A DNA stretch of 64,000 nucleotides from Ardenticatenaceae bacterium (lineage in GTDB: Bacteria > Chloroflexota > Anaerolineae > Promineifilales > Promineifilaceae): NCBI GenBank assembly GCA_020634495.1, contig JACKBR010000003.1, positions 124,001 to 188,000 on the forward strand, in the 5' to 3' direction. How positions within the stretch are numbered: the first letter of the stretch is position 1; each line of letters opens with the position of its first letter. The position numbers and the translations under genes are program-made. The notes beneath the pieces were generated by a model. The model did no database searches. It was not told the DNA's origin and saw only the letters and a program-made list of their open reading frames with translations. Below, in pieces: positions 57,588-64,000 of the stretch.

Positions 57588-58364
57588 ATGAAGACGATCA
57601 GGCGTTTTGGCAAAATCGTTGATTATCATACCTGGCTGGTCACTTTGTTTGCCCTGGTGGTTGTGTTTGTTAGCCGCCAGCTAGATTTTCTGGTTGATCT
57701 GCCCACGACCCTGATTGGCATTGCGGTTGTGTTTCCGCTGGTTTTTTCCATCAACAGCGCTTACCGGCGGCGGGAAGATGCCTTGCGGGCGTTTGCCAGC
57801 CTGAAGGCGCACGGGGTGGCGCTGGTGTTTGCCCATCGTGAATGGCCTGAGCAAGATGTGGCCCATGCACAGCGGGCCAAGGATTTGTTGCATAGGTTGT
57901 TAACGGCCGTTTCCCACCACTTCTCCGCCAACGGCCATGACCAAACCCAGTCTAAGCAGCAGGTCTACGCCATCTTCTCTGACTTTTCTCGCTCACATGA
58001 ACTGCTGCGCCAGGCAGGCGTGCCCGCCAACGAGATTTCCCGCGCCAACCAATACCTGCGCCAGCTCATCATTGAGTTTGAGCGGATGAGCAATATTGCC
58101 AACTACCGCACGCCGCTGGCCCTGCGCGCCTACAGCCGCCTCTTTTTGAATCTGTTTCCCGTGCTGTTTGGCCCTTACTTTGCCACCATCGCTTACCCAG
58201 CACACCCCAGCGCAGGCTATATTGTGGCCCTGCTTTACAGCCTGGTCTTGGTGAGCCTGGACAACATTCAGGACGATCTGGAAAATCCATTCGACGGCGT
58301 TGGCGCAGATGATTTGCGCCTAAATGTTGCCGACGAATACAGCCAGTTACTCAACAACGAATAA
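57588..58364 (+). CDS. Bestrophin-like membrane protein
   Basis: In this 258-residue protein two N-terminal TM helices ('WLVTLFALVVVFVSRQLDFL', 'LIGIAVVFPLVFSINSAYRR') are followed by a cytoplasmic helical region. A C-terminal TM pair follows ('FLNLFPVLFGPYFATIAYP', 'IVALLYSLVLVSLDNIQDDL'), ending 'ENPFDGVGADDLRL'. The last segment resembles the conserved end of bestrophin-type anion channels ('I.DPFDG...DI'). The gene follows the HIT-like gene by 16 bases on the same strand. Anion conductance is inferred only from this similarity. Confidence 0.7.
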   Translation: MKTIRRFGKIVDYHTWLVTLFALVVVFVSRQLDFLVDLPTTLIGIAVVFPLVFSINSAYRRREDALRAFASLKAHGVALVFAHREWPEQDVAHAQRAKDLLHRLLTAVSHHFSANGHDQTQSKQQVYAIFSDFSRSHELLRQAGVPANEISRANQYLRQLIIEFERMSNIANYRTPLALRAYSRLFLNLFPVLFGPYFATIAYPAHPSAGYIVALLYSLVLVSLDNIQDDLENPFDGVGADDLRLNVADEYSQLLNNE

Positions 58365-58380
58365 ATCCCAAGTCGGGTAT

Positions 58381-58402
58381 GAGCCACAGAGTCCACAGAG
58401 GA
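58381..58402. repeat. CACAGAG-type repeat fragment supplying a ribosome-binding site
   Basis: GCCACAGAGTCCACAGAGGATT consists of two units of the CACAGAG family. Its AGAGG lies 9-13 bases before the start codon of the ATP-grasp gene, so the repeat seems to serve as Shine-Dalgarno sequence. Confidence 0.55.
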
Positions 58403-58411
58403 TTTACCGTG

Positions 58412-59650
58412 ATGCAAAAAGCAGTTTTATTGCTAACCACGCCCCAAAGTTACCGCGCCGAGCAATTTTTGGCGGCGGCCAGGCAAACGGCCGTTCCCGT
58501 CGTGCTGGGGATGGATTTGCCAGAGGCATTGGCGGAGCAGTGGGGAGTGTCGCTGCATTTGGATTTTAACCAGCCAGAAACGGCCGTGGCCCACATTATG
58601 GCGTTTGCCCAGAAACGGCCGTTAGCCGCTGTGGTGCCGGTGGATGATGCTGGCGCTGTTTTGGCGGCAATGGCCAGCAAAGCGCTGGGTTTGCCGCACA
58701 ACGACATCGCCGCCGCAGAAGCAGCGCGTGACAAATATAAAATGCGCCAGATGCTGGCTGCTGCCGGGGTGAACAGCCCGCCATTTATGCGGTTTGGGCT
58801 GGGGGAAAAGTTGGAAAATGTTCAGGCGCAGGTGGCGGCCAAAATTGGTTTTCCGTGCGTCGTCAAGCCGCTGCACCTGAACGGCAGCCGGGGCGTCATG
58901 CGGGCCAATGATGAAAAAGAGCTGGCGGCGGTGGTACGTCGTTTGGGGCAAATGCTGCCGGAGGATGCTCATTTTTTGGTGGAGGCTTATTTGCCTGGGG
59001 TGGAGGTTGCTTTGGAAGGCGTGCTGGAAAACGGCCGTCTCCATCCATTGGCCATTTTTGATAAGCCCGATCCGCTGGAAGGCCCCTTTTTTGAAGAAAC
59101 CATTTATGTGACGCCCTCTCGCTTGCCAGCAGACGTTCAGGCGCAAATTGTGGCAACGGCCGCTGCTGGGGCGGCGGCTTTGGGCCTACAGCTTGGCTCA
59201 GTCCATGCAGAGCTGCGGGTGAATGCGGCGGGGGCGTGGATTGTGGAGGTGAACGGCCGTTCCATTGGCGGACTCTGCTCACAAACCCTGCGTTTTGACA
59301 TGGGAATGTCGCTGGAGGAACTGATCCTGCGTCAGGCAACCGGACTGCCCGTGAACCATCTCCAGCGGGAGCAGCAGGCCAGCGGCGTGATGATGATTCC
59401 CATTCCACACGGCGGCATTTTGCGCGGCGTCAGCGGCGTGGCCGCCGCACGCGCCGTTTCCGGCATTGACGAGTTGACGATTACCGCCCCGCTCAACAAT
59501 CGCCTGGTGCCTTTGCCGGAGGGGGCCAGCTACCTGGGCTTTATTTTTGCCACCAGCGACACGCCAGACGCCGTGGAACACGCCTTACGGCAAGCCCACG
59601 CCTTGCTTAAATTCCAGATTGATGAGGAAATCCCCCTGTTTGTGGCCTGA
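58412..59650 (+). CDS. ATP-grasp domain protein (carboxylate-amine ligase-like)
   Basis: This 412-residue protein has an N-terminal pre-ATP-grasp Rossmann-like domain ('AVLLLTTPQSYRAEQFLAAA'). The ATP-grasp domain contains 'ARDKYKMRQMLAAAGVNSPP', 'KIGFPCVVKPLHLNGSRGVM' (ATP-binding Lys and glycine-rich loop), 'FLVEAYLPGVEVALEGVLEN' and metal ligands in 'GSVHAELRVNAAGAWIVEVN' (E...N). A C-terminal domain ('SGVAAARAVSGIDELTITAP') follows. The family joins a carboxylate and an amine with ATP. The layout recalls BL00235/L-amino-acid-ligase-like proteins, but the substrates are unknown. I start at ATG 58412, preceded by AGAGG from a repeat. Confidence 0.88.
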   Translation: MQKAVLLLTTPQSYRAEQFLAAARQTAVPVVLGMDLPEALAEQWGVSLHLDFNQPETAVAHIMAFAQKRPLAAVVPVDDAGAVLAAMASKALGLPHNDIAAAEAARDKYKMRQMLAAAGVNSPPFMRFGLGEKLENVQAQVAAKIGFPCVVKPLHLNGSRGVMRANDEKELAAVVRRLGQMLPEDAHFLVEAYLPGVEVALEGVLENGRLHPLAIFDKPDPLEGPFFEETIYVTPSRLPADVQAQIVATAAAGAAALGLQLGSVHAELRVNAAGAWIVEVNGRSIGGLCSQTLRFDMGMSLEELILRQATGLPVNHLQREQQASGVMMIPIPHGGILRGVSGVAAARAVSGIDELTITAPLNNRLVPLPEGASYLGFIFATSDTPDAVEHALRQAHALLKFQIDEEIPLFVA

Positions 59651-59653
59651 TCT

Positions 59654-60466
59654 TTAGGTCAATTTACCATTGAAGAGGGCTAACAATTCTGCGGCATTCT
59701 CACGTCTGTCGCCGTTGCAGCTGATGAAGCGGCGCACTTCAAAAGATTCAATCTTGGCGGCCTGGTACACCTGCCGCACTTCAGCCGTGTCGTGATTGGA
59801 AATGATAACGGAGATGCCTTGCTGCGCCAGATGGGTCGCCTGGCGGGCCAGCTCCGTTTGTTCGGCCCAGCCGAAGCCGTTGGCGCTGTAGCTGGTGAAA
59901 TTGGCTGTGCTAGACAGTGGCACGTAGGGCGGATCGCAGTAAACCACATCGCCCGGCTGGCAGGCGGCCATCGTTGCCGTAAATGAGCTGTGTTGGAAGC
60001 TGGCGCTTTGGGCTTTTTGGGCAAAGTGGTGCATTTCGGCTTCGGGGAAATACGGCCGTTTGTACCGCCCAAACGGCACATTAAAGCCACCTTTCATGTT
60101 GTAGCGGCACAGGCCATTGTAGCCATGTTTGTTCATGTACAGGAAAAGGGCCGATTTGCGGCGCAGGTCGCCGGTGCGGTTGAACTCGGTGCGCAGCGCA
60201 TAGTAGCGATCTTTGTCGTTATTTTCGGGGGTAAACAGGGGGCGACAGTAGTCTATAAATTTTTCGCCTTCTGCCTGCAAATGTTGGTACAGATTGATCA
60301 GGTCGGCGTTGGCGTCGGTGAGCAGGTAGCGGGGGTAATCGGTATTAAGAAAAACCGCCCCGGAGCCGACAAAGGGTTCTACCAGCCGCTGGCCGGTGGG
60401 CAGCAGCGCCTGAATGCGCTCCACGATTTTATACTTGTTTCCCGCCCATTTTAGGAATGGTTTCAT
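59654..60466 (-). CDS. dam: Dam-type DNA adenine N6-methyltransferase (D12 class)
   Basis: This 270-residue protein has motif order typical of alpha-class/D12 enzymes: 'PFLKWAGNKYKIVERI' (motif X), 'LVEPFVGSGAVFLNT' (motif I), 'NKHGYNGLCRYNMKGGFNVP' and catalytic 'DVVYCDPPYVPLSST' (DPPY), then 'GISVIISNHDT'. The family methylates GATC-like sites. No restriction endonuclease is adjacent, so it looks like an orphan regulator or repair-type methylase, or a phage-derived one. Its ATG is one base after the stop of the phosphoesterase gene, so the two are co-translated. Confidence 0.93.
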   Translation of the reverse strand: MKPFLKWAGNKYKIVERIQALLPTGQRLVEPFVGSGAVFLNTDYPRYLLTDANADLINLYQHLQAEGEKFIDYCRPLFTPENNDKDRYYALRTEFNRTGDLRRKSALFLYMNKHGYNGLCRYNMKGGFNVPFGRYKRPYFPEAEMHHFAQKAQSASFQHSSFTATMAACQPGDVVYCDPPYVPLSSTANFTSYSANGFGWAEQTELARQATHLAQQGISVIISNHDTAEVRQVYQAAKIESFEVRRFISCNGDRRENAAELLALFNGKLT

Positions 60467-60467
60467 A

Positions 60468-61241
60468 TTATTTGGGCATTTGTTCCAATAGCCACTGCCA
60501 GTTGGGTGGCTTGATGAAGGAGATCAGCTCTCGCTCCTGATGTAAATTGTAGGCGACCAAACGCTTTTCTATTTGCCAGCCTTCGCCATTGCGCCAGGTG
60601 AGCAGGCCGTATTTGGCCCGGCTGTCGCCGTCGCTGGGCAGGTTCACGGAGCTAATGTTGGCTAGAATGATGTCTTCCCAATGGCGCACATTGGGCACGT
60701 GCAGATGGCCAAAGGCAATGATGCCTGCGGTGGTGGTTTCTAGCAACGGCCGTATCTCTTCATCACTTTGCGACCATTTCACCTCCCCAAATAGTTCTTG
60801 CTGGAACGCATCTGTCGGGGCGAACATCCGGTTTACGTCCAGCGGATTGGCGTGGACAATGAGCAGATCGTCGCTGGGAACGGCCGTTGGGCCCAGGCGG
60901 TGGCTAAAAGGCAGGCGGCGCAGCCAATCTACATTTTCTGGGCCAAGCTGGTCATTTGTCCATTTGCTCACTTCAATAAACGTTTCCCAACGCTGCCGCT
61001 GCGCCTCGTTAAGATCGTCTGGAATAGTCATGGGAGTGTGAATTGATTCATCGGTGTTGCCATAGACAAAAATGTCTGTTTCTGCTTTGGCCAATTCCAC
61101 ACAAGCCTTTGGGCGAGCGCCCATTAAGCATAAATCCCCGGCAAAGGCGATCAGGTCGGGGGCTTGCTTTTTGATGTCGGCCAAAACGGTTTGCAGGGCG
61201 GTGAGGTTGCCATGAACGTCTGAATAAATTGCGATTCGCAT
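60468..61241 (-). CDS. YfcE/MJ0936-type metallophosphoesterase
   Basis: This 257-residue protein starts at ATG 61241 after GGAGGAA; a codon at 61268 is rejected for lack of a ribosome-binding site. Metal-binding motifs are 'IAIYSDVHGNLTAL' (D-x-H), 'LIAFAGDLCLMG' (GD), 'FVYGNTDESI' (GN.D), 'LLIVHANP' (H) and 'GIIAFGHLHVPNV' (GHxH). Such enzymes hydrolyse phosphodiesters or nucleotides. It is followed directly by dam. Confidence 0.93.
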   Translation of the reverse strand: MRIAIYSDVHGNLTALQTVLADIKKQAPDLIAFAGDLCLMGARPKACVELAKAETDIFVYGNTDESIHTPMTIPDDLNEAQRQRWETFIEVSKWTNDQLGPENVDWLRRLPFSHRLGPTAVPSDDLLIVHANPLDVNRMFAPTDAFQQELFGEVKWSQSDEEIRPLLETTTAGIIAFGHLHVPNVRHWEDIILANISSVNLPSDGDSRAKYGLLTWRNGEGWQIEKRLVAYNLHQERELISFIKPPNWQWLLEQMPK

Positions 61242-61340
61242 CTGGTTCCTCCACAGATAGTGGGTCAATTTTGCAAAATTGACCGACGGTTTGGTACATT
61301 ATCGCTGTTTGGGCGTACAATCGCAAAAGGAGGTGGTTAG

Positions 61341-61733
61341 ATGATTTCCCATTTGCAGATGATTACGATTTATGTGTCTGATTTAGCGCGATCCTTGGAT
61401 TTTTATGTCAACAAATTAGGTTTTGTGCAAACGGCCGTTTTCGATGATGGAACCACCCGTTTGGCCTGGACGGTGCCCGAAGCTGCCAAAGACGTTCCAT
61501 TGGCAACAGAAATTGCCCTTTTTGCCCCAGATGATCCCGGCGATCCACGCATTGGCAGTGTCAGCGGCATGGTTTTTACGGCAAAGGATATCGAAGCGAC
61601 TTACAACTGGCTTAAATCACGGGGCGTACCTTTTACCATGGAGCTGGTGCGCCATCCGTATGGTGCAGGTGAAGGCGACCAGGAGGCGCGTTTTGTGGAT
61701 CCCGATGGCAACGAGTTTCTGCTTCATACATAA
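61341..61733 (+). CDS. VOC-family (glyoxalase/bleomycin-resistance-like) protein
   Basis: This 130-residue protein has two beta-alpha-beta-beta-beta units: 'MITIYVSDLARSLDFYVNKL' begins the first and 'GMVFTAKDIEATYNWLKSRG' the second. It closes with 'ARFVDPDGNEFLLHT', whose Glu is the usual metal ligand. A strong AAAGGAGGT ribosome-binding site lies before ATG 61341. It could be a metal-dependent lyase/dioxygenase or a small-molecule binder. Confidence 0.92.
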   Translation: MISHLQMITIYVSDLARSLDFYVNKLGFVQTAVFDDGTTRLAWTVPEAAKDVPLATEIALFAPDDPGDPRIGSVSGMVFTAKDIEATYNWLKSRGVPFTMELVRHPYGAGEGDQEARFVDPDGNEFLLHT

Positions 61734-61735
61734 AT

Positions 61736-61743
61736 GGTATAAT
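61736..61743 (+). promoter_or_regulatory. Extended -10 promoter of the S10 peptidase gene
   Basis: TGGTATAAT (TGn followed by a perfect TATAAT at 61738-61743) starts at the stop of the VOC gene, 33 bases before the peptidase start. No good -35 is seen, which fits extended -10 promoters. Confidence 0.5.
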
Positions 61744-61775
61744 TTGCCCCATTCACCTTAAAGGAGCGTGTGTGC

Positions 61776-63272
61776 ATGGCTGAAAAAGAAAAAGACCCAG
61801 AAAAAGAGCAAGAAAAGAACGAAAAGGAAAAACCAGAACCAAAAGATAATTTGGTAGAAACGAAGCATGTGGTGACGATTAACGGCCGTCGCATCAACTA
61901 CACCGTTACCACCGGAACCATTGTGCTAAAAGAAGAAACTGAAAAAGAAGGCAAAGTAGAAGGACACAAACCAAAAGCGGAGATTTTCTTTATTGCCTAT
62001 ACCCGTGATGGCATTAAGGAACAGAAAAAACGGCCGCTTACTTTTTCCTTCAATGGGGGGCCAGGTTCCTCGTCTGTTTGGCTGCACCTGGGTGTCCTTG
62101 GGCCACGCCGCATTATTACCGATGAGGATGGCAACCTGCTCCAGCCGCCTTACGATCTGGTTGACAATGAATTTTCCATTTTGGATCAAACAGATCTGGT
62201 CTTTATTGATCCGGTGAGCACGGGCTACAGCCGGGCGGTGGAGGGGGAGAAGCCACGAGACTTCCACGCCTTTAAGCGGGACATTGAGTATGTGGGTGAT
62301 TTTATCCGGCTGTATTGTTCGCGATACGGCCGTTGGACATCGCCAAAATTCCTGGCAGGGGAAAGCTACGGCACCACCCGCGCCGCTGGCCTATCTGGTT
62401 ACCTGCAAGAGCGGCACGGCATGTACCTCAACGGCATTTTGCTCATCTCCGTTGTCCTGAACTTCCAAACCATTCGCTTCCCCATTGGCAACGATTTGCC
62501 CTACATTTTGTACTTGCCCAGCATGGCGGCCACTGCCTGGTACCACAACAAGCTAGATGCCAAATTGCAGGCCAGTTTAGAAGACACCATCAACGAAGTG
62601 CGCCAATTTGCCCTCACCGAATACACCCTGGCGTTGATGCAGGGCGCTGCCTTGCCAGAAAAAGAAAAGGCCAAAATTGAAAAGAAATTGGCTCGCTACC
62701 TGGGCGTTTCTCTGGATTATGTCAAATTATGCAACCTGCGCGTGCAATATTTCCGCTTCTGCAAAGAGCTGCTGCGCGACCAGCACCGCACGGTTGGCCG
62801 GTTAGACAGCCGTTTTCTGGGCATTGACCGGGACGCAGCGGGTGAGCATTTTGAATACGATCCCAGCTACGCTGTGATTCAGGGGCCGTACACCGCAACG
62901 TTTAATGATTACGTGCGCCAAGAGCTAAAATTTGAGAGCGATCTGCCGTATGAAATCTTGACCGGCAAGGTGTGGCCCTGGAATTACGAACCGCACCAAA
63001 ATGAGTTTGCCAACGTAGCCGAAACGCTGCGCCAGGCCATGACGGTCAATCCCTTCTTAAAAGTATATGTGGCCAATGGCTACTTTGATTTGGCCACGCC
63101 GTTCCTGGCCACTGAGTATACGTTTAATCACATGGATTTAGACCCAACGCTGCTGGAAAACATCACCATGCACTACTACGAGGCAGGCCATATGATGTAT
63201 GCTCATTTGCCGTCCCTGGCGCAGATGAAGCTGGATATGGATGCCTTTTTGGGAACGGCCGTTCCCGGCTAA
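61776..63272 (+). CDS. S10-family serine carboxypeptidase-like protein, no signal peptide
   Basis: This protein of 498 residues starts at ATG 61776 after AAGGAG. Features of peptidase family S10 are 'LTFSFNGGPGSSSVWLHLGV' (oxyanion hole), nucleophile Ser in 'KFLAGESYGTTRAAGLSGYL', Asp in 'VYVANGYFDLATPF' and His in 'MHYYEAGHMMYAHL'. These enzymes remove C-terminal residues at acidic pH. Instead of a signal peptide the N-terminus is a highly charged Lys/Glu stretch of ~25 residues, so the protein seems cytoplasmic, or exported by another route. An extended -10 promoter precedes it. Confidence 0.9.
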   Translation: MAEKEKDPEKEQEKNEKEKPEPKDNLVETKHVVTINGRRINYTVTTGTIVLKEETEKEGKVEGHKPKAEIFFIAYTRDGIKEQKKRPLTFSFNGGPGSSSVWLHLGVLGPRRIITDEDGNLLQPPYDLVDNEFSILDQTDLVFIDPVSTGYSRAVEGEKPRDFHAFKRDIEYVGDFIRLYCSRYGRWTSPKFLAGESYGTTRAAGLSGYLQERHGMYLNGILLISVVLNFQTIRFPIGNDLPYILYLPSMAATAWYHNKLDAKLQASLEDTINEVRQFALTEYTLALMQGAALPEKEKAKIEKKLARYLGVSLDYVKLCNLRVQYFRFCKELLRDQHRTVGRLDSRFLGIDRDAAGEHFEYDPSYAVIQGPYTATFNDYVRQELKFESDLPYEILTGKVWPWNYEPHQNEFANVAETLRQAMTVNPFLKVYVANGYFDLATPFLATEYTFNHMDLDPTLLENITMHYYEAGHMMYAHLPSLAQMKLDMDAFLGTAVPG

Positions 63273-63282
63273 ACCAAACCCG

Positions 63283-63378
63283 AAGCCTGACAGGTTTTCT
63301 TGAAGAGCATAAATTCAGTCGATCTTGTTTTGCAAAGTACCTATTTCGATAGGTTGATTATGTAAATCTGTCAGGCTT
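63283..63378. repeat. Inverted repeat AAGCCTGACAG...CTGTCAGGCTT
   Basis: Perfect 11-base arms at 63283-63293 and 63368-63378 enclose about 75 bases, including a small ACCTATTTCGATAGGT hairpin. It occupies almost the whole gap between the S10 peptidase and the MttB-family gene and resembles a small non-autonomous palindromic element. Confidence 0.7.
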
Positions 63379-63399
63379 ACCTACCCTGGAGAATTTCCC

Positions 63400-64000
63400 A
63401 TGGCCCGAAAACGAATGCGCAGCCGCCCCAGCCCGCATGGCCCCAACCCGGAAAAAGTCGCCAAAATTACCCAGCCCTCCTGGACCTTGCCCCCCTACGA
63501 AATTGCCACCACCGAACAACTACAAACCCTGCATGACAAATCCATGCAAATTTTGGAAGAAGGCGGCATTGCCTTTTACGATGAGGAATCGGTACGCATT
63601 TTGGAGCAGCACCATGTGAAGGTGGTGGACCAGGTAGCCTATTTTGACCGGGCACAGGTGATGGAATATTTGGCCAAAGCGCCCTCGCAGTTTATTTGGT
63701 CGGGGCGGAACCCGGAGCACAATGTGGTTATGGGCGGGGATCATGTGGTGTTTGCCCCGGTAGCTGGCCCGCCGTTTGTGCGTGATTTGGATTACGGCCG
63801 TCGGGATGGCACCCTAAAAGATTTGAACAACTTCATCAAACTCAGCCAAACCATCCCCTATTTGCACAGCCTGGGAGCCGAAATTGTGGTCCCGGCCGAT
63901 GTGCCCATTGCCTACCGCCATTTAGAAACGATGTACTCCCTGCTGGCCTACGGCGACAAACCCGTCATGGGCGTGTACCACACCGGCCCCATAGCCGTGG
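63400..64000 (+). CDS. Trimethylamine methyltransferase (MttB) family protein, N-terminal part (partial)
   Basis: The frame is open from ATG 63400 (TGGAGA ten bases before) to the window edge, giving 200 residues. It matches the MttB/MtgB superfamily start: 'EQLQTLHDKSMQILEEGGIA' (family 'IH..sl.vLee.GV.'), 'DQVAYFDRAQVMEYLAKAPS', 'VVFAPVAGPPFVRDLDYGRR', 'LKDLNNFIKLSQTIPYLHSL' and 'YSLLAYGDKPVMGVYHTG'. The family transfers methyl groups from quaternary amines (glycine betaine, trimethylamine) to a corrinoid protein. Whether this member carries the pyrrolysine (TAG) of true MttB cannot be seen, since that site is beyond the window. No corrinoid protein gene is visible. Confidence 0.88.
   Translation, partial: MARKRMRSRPSPHGPNPEKVAKITQPSWTLPPYEIATTEQLQTLHDKSMQILEEGGIAFYDEESVRILEQHHVKVVDQVAYFDRAQVMEYLAKAPSQFIWSGRNPEHNVVMGGDHVVFAPVAGPPFVRDLDYGRRDGTLKDLNNFIKLSQTIPYLHSLGAEIVVPADVPIAYRHLETMYSLLAYGDKPVMGVYHTGPIAV

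Noticed and set aside
59654..60466. Dam as part of a type II restriction-modification pair
   Set aside because: Neighbouring genes are a phosphoesterase and an ATP-grasp enzyme; no endonuclease candidate is present.
1..64000. tRNA or rRNA genes
   Set aside because: No cloverleaf-like or rRNA-like sequence was noticed in the gaps, but no covariance search could be run.

Overview
The window looks like a chromosomal segment of an uncultured Chloroflexota bacterium (Anaerolineae/Caldilineae-like). This is an inference from gene content and style: Pro/Thr-rich linkers in surface proteins, Tat-dependent lipoprotein binding proteins, F420-type LLM oxidoreductases, DUF3048 lipoproteins, and a very abundant palindromic octamer, ACGGCCGT. 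I counted about 108 exact copies by eye, where roughly one would be expected. The octamer is read in coding DNA as Thr-Ala-Val, Asn-Gly-Arg or Lys-Arg-Pro-Phe. No rRNA, tRNA or CRISPR array was seen.

Layout. 1-1.1 kb: the tail of a crotonase-family gene and a hypothetical gene. 1.7-11.55 kb: a type I restriction-modification operon (hsdM-hsdS-[RAYT transposase]-DUF4268-like nuclease-GmrSD/DUF262 nuclease-hsdR). It is almost free of the octamer and carries six copies of a different palindrome (AGAAGCCAGGCTTTTT / AAAAAGCCTGGCTTCT), five of them in frame inside coding sequence and two flanking the RAYT gene. This looks like a horizontally acquired island with its own repeat family. 11.9-14.8 kb: housekeeping enzymes (methyltransferase, aldo/keto reductase, ATL repair protein, VOC protein) and a decayed SRPBCC fragment. 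15-23 kb, minus strand: a GT39-like membrane glycosyltransferase with repeat-derived in-frame insertions, a SpoIIE-type phosphatase, a CPBP protease, a GNAT protein, menH, and a DCC-family thiol-disulfide oxidoreductase whose second active-site Cys codon is TGA. That last gene is a candidate selenoprotein. 23-28.7 kb: a two-component signalling cluster whose long PAS/GAF hybrid kinase is broken by many frameshifts.

28.9-32.6 kb: an ABC-2 exporter (ATPase divergent from two permeases; the first permease carries a PrsW-like intramembrane protease domain). 32.7-35.7 kb: PilN-like and PilO-like inner-membrane proteins fused to PPC/BACON-like and LysM domains. 35.8-39.8 kb: an IclR regulator with a hypothetical gene, a degenerate methylaspartate ammonia-lyase homologue, a small membrane protein and a CBS-ACT protein. 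39.9-46.1 kb: a complete peptide/opine-type ABC importer (fused DppD-DppF ATPase, DppC, DppB, Tat lipoprotein binding protein). 46.7-55.9 kb: a DUF3048 lipoprotein, MFS exporter, DUF4405 membrane pair, APH/GNAT/Fe-ADH operon, DMT exporter, and an LLM oxidoreductase divergent from a TetR regulator with a clear operator pair. 56-64 kb: aminotransferase, HIT-like protein, bestrophin-like protein, ATP-grasp enzyme, orphan Dam methylase with a phosphoesterase, VOC protein, S10 peptidase homologue, and the start of an MttB-family methyltransferase that runs off the window.

The observations I rate highest are the TGA/Cys DCC gene with a bacterial SECIS-like hairpin, the RAYT with its coding-frame palindromes inside the RM operon, and the genome-wide octamer that is missing from that operon.
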